From: Proteles cristata cristata
Lineage: Eukaryota > Chordata > Mammalia > Carnivora > Hyaenidae
DNA length: 64,000 nt
Direction: 5' to 3'
Assembly: GCA_017311185.1 (NCBI GenBank)
Contig: JAESUZ010001525.1
Coordinates: forward strand, 62,001 to 126,000
Position 1 is the stretch's first letter, and every line of letters starts with the position of its first letter. The notes under the pieces were generated by a model. That model made no database searches. It was not told the DNA's origin and saw nothing but the letters and a program-made list of their open reading frames with translations. Shown here piece by piece: positions 62,040 to 64,000 of this stretch. Both the position numbers and the translations under genes were made by a program.

Positions 62040-64000
62040 GAGTAATTATGTATTTATTTAATTAAAAAATCATTGTAGAAAACCCACTGATATAGAAAAT
62101 TATGCAAAGCAGAATTTGTGACAATGAATTATTCTAAGAGAAACACTTCTTTAAACCACATCCAGGTCAAGAAATAGAACATTGTTAGACAATTTAGAAG
62201 CATCCATGCGCCTCAGTCCAAACACAACTCCTTGTAAAACAGCACCACACTAAATTTTATACTAAATATTTTCCGGGTATTCTTATAATTGTCCCTCCAT
62301 CACTTCCTTTGACTTAACAACTACTCTATTGAAAATTCAGACTGTAAGAACTGTGAAATTTCTCAGAGTTTTGGTTGTAGCTGAACTCAAACACATCATA
62401 TTATTCAATGCACTTCTCTGTCCTCTGCAAATATATTCACATATTTGGGAAATCATTACCACATTCTAATCTTGGAACATTTTATCTCCCCTCAAAAGAA
62501 ACACTGTGCCCATTAGGAATTTCTTCAAATCCCAATCTGGCTCACCCTGAAGCCCTAGGCAACCAGTAATCTACTTTCTGTCTCCACAGATTTGCCTATT
62601 CTGAACATTTCTTATATATGTAATCATACACTGTGTTCTGTCGTACTTGACTCCTTTTACTCAGCGTATTGTTTATAATGTTCATCATGTTGGAGTAATT
62701 CATTTACTTTTAATTATAAATGATGTTCTTTTATATGAATATACCACATTTTGTTTATGCATTCGTCAGTTAATGGATATTTGAGGTGTTTTCATTCTTT
62801 CGTTGTGCTGAATAATGTTGCAGTGAACAGCTATATACAAATTTTTGTGGGACATATGTTTTAATTACTCTTGGTCATATACCTAGGAGTGGAATTGCTA
62901 TATCACATAGTAACTCTGTGTTCAACTTTTTGAGGAACTGCCAAAGCATTTCCCAAATGGCAGTACCATTTTACATTTCTGTCTCTAATGTATGATTCCA
63001 ATTTCTACACATTCTTGCTAACATTAATTATCATATGACCTTTTGATTACTAGGTGTGAAGTAATACCTCATTATAGTTTTCATTTATATTCTTATGCCT
63101 TTATTGACTATGTATAGACCATCTTTGGAAGAATGTCTGTTCAGATTCTTGTCCATTTTCTAATTGGGTTACTTATCTTTTTATTTTTGAGTTGAGAGTG
63201 TTTATATATTCTAGATGTAGCACTAAGTTAATCATTTTGATGTGGCCCACTTTGTCCTGTTGTTAATTGTGCTTTTAGTGTCCTATCTAAGAAACTGTTG
63301 CCTCACTAGGATAAAAAGATTTCCTGCTAGGTTTTCTTTTAAGAGTTTTATGTTTTTAGCTCTTGTATTTAGGTCTGTCATTCATTTTGAATTATTTTTG
63401 TAGTGTGAAATAGGTGTCCAACTATATTATTTTGCTTGTGGATATCTAGTTGTTTCAGCACTGTTTACTTGCAAAAGACTATGCTTTTCACATTGATTGA
63501 CTTGATACCCTTATAAATCAACAAATATAAAGACAAAATTTTATGTATGTACTCCCAGTTATAATCCATTAGTTTATTAAAATTTTTTTGACATTTATTT
63601 CTATATTTCGAGAGACAGAAAGAGTCAGTGGGAGAGGGGCAGAGAGAGAAGGAGGGAGAGAATCCCAAGCAGGCTCTGCACTGACAGTATGGAGCCCAGA
63701 TGCAGGGCTCAAATTCATGGACTGCAAGATCATGACCTGAGCTGAAACCAAGAGTTAGGTGCTTAACCAACTGAGATACCCATACGTCTCCCAATCCATT
63801 GATTAAACGTCTATCCTATATACTACCTCACCATCTTGATTATAGTAACTTTGTAGTAAGTTTGAAATAAGGATGTATGAGTCTTGAAACTTTGTTCTTT
63901 TTCAATATTGTTTTGCTTATTCTGAGCCCCAGTCATTTCCACATGAATTTTTAGATTGCTTGCCAATTTCTGGGGGGAAAAAATCTCATCTGGGATTTTG
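62040..64000 (-). mobile_element. L1 LINE, antisense, continues past the right edge
   Basis: 3'UTR from about 62040, then antisense ORF2 C-terminal region: TTACTCAGCGTATTGTTTATAATG, AATATACCACATTTTGTTTATGCATTCG, GAATAATGTTGCAGTGAACAGC, CCTAGGAGTGGAATTGCTATATC, GAGGAACTGCCAAAGC, TTCTAATTGGG, further ORF2 sequence to the window end. Many stops break the frame on the coding (minus) strand. A SINE at 63571-63792 interrupts it. Homologous to 43680-45030. Confidence 0.92.
63571..63792 (-). mobile_element. Carnivore SINE inside the antisense L1
   Basis: TTGACATTTATTTCTATATTTCGAGAGACAG, GAGGGAGAGAATCCCAAGCAGGCTC, GAGCCCAGATGCAGGGCTC, GATCATGACCTGAGCTGAAACCAAGAGTTAGGTGCTTAACCAACTGAG. Flanked by AATCCATT at 63563-63570 and 63793-63800, with L1 sequence continuing on both sides. 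Confidence 0.92.

Overview
This 64 kb window is mammalian nuclear DNA and I find no protein-coding or structural-RNA gene in it. It most likely comes from a feliform carnivore, probably a cat-family species. The main evidence is about 26 copies of a tRNA-derived SINE of the carnivore CAN/SINEC class, 13 on each strand. Each has a tRNA-like head (CCTGGGTGGCTCAG, GGTTAAGCGTCCGAC, TCATGATCTCGCGGTTC), a CT-rich body and an A-rich AATAAA-type tail. The GTCCGAC / ATCTCGCGGTTCGTGGG head is the form I associate with felids, not dogs or mustelids. Two L1 3' ends with a G-rich 3'UTR and recent-looking short tails fit the same picture. Species and chromosome cannot be told from the sequence.

Layout. 1-7 kb: unique sequence, a SINE carrying a 62-bp filler, a TTCC microsatellite, two SINEs head to tail, and an old L2 fragment split by a 5'-truncated L1 with two 3' ends. 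7-13 kb: mostly unique, with a 39-bp tandem duplication and CT/GT microsatellites. 13-23 kb: L2 and MIR relics, three SINEs (two around 16 kb and one at 23 kb) and an L1 3' end at 17.1 kb. 24-31 kb: unique blocks, hAT-type DNA-transposon relics, a possible retrocopy, SINEs and L2 antisense pieces. 31-34.4 kb: a dense nest (SINE in MIR; SINE in an old repeat; LTR in that same repeat; a MIR+SINE fragment in the LTR). 34-43 kb: sparse and SINE-free, with MIR, L2 and one LTR. 43-48.5 kb: antisense L1, hAT relics, a MaLR-type LTR, and L2 with a young SINE. 48.5-64 kb: long unique stretches, further SINEs (one with a 48-bp inverted filler), MIR relics, a hAT relic split by a young SINE, and an antisense L1 that runs off the right edge.

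All open reading frames are short (158 codons or fewer), none resembles a known protein to me, and many lie inside repeats. The window therefore reads as intergenic DNA or the interior of a large intron. I found no new biological system. The most informative signal is local copying. Two SINEs carry insertions that match nearby unique DNA, one direct (60/62 identical, about 0.8 kb away) and one inverted (45/48 identical, about 0.35 kb away). A MIR+SINE fragment also seems to have been copied 1.2 kb into a younger LTR. These look like footprints of replication template switching or filler-DNA repair. All family names come from memory of consensus sequences; a RepeatMasker run would settle subfamilies and exact borders.
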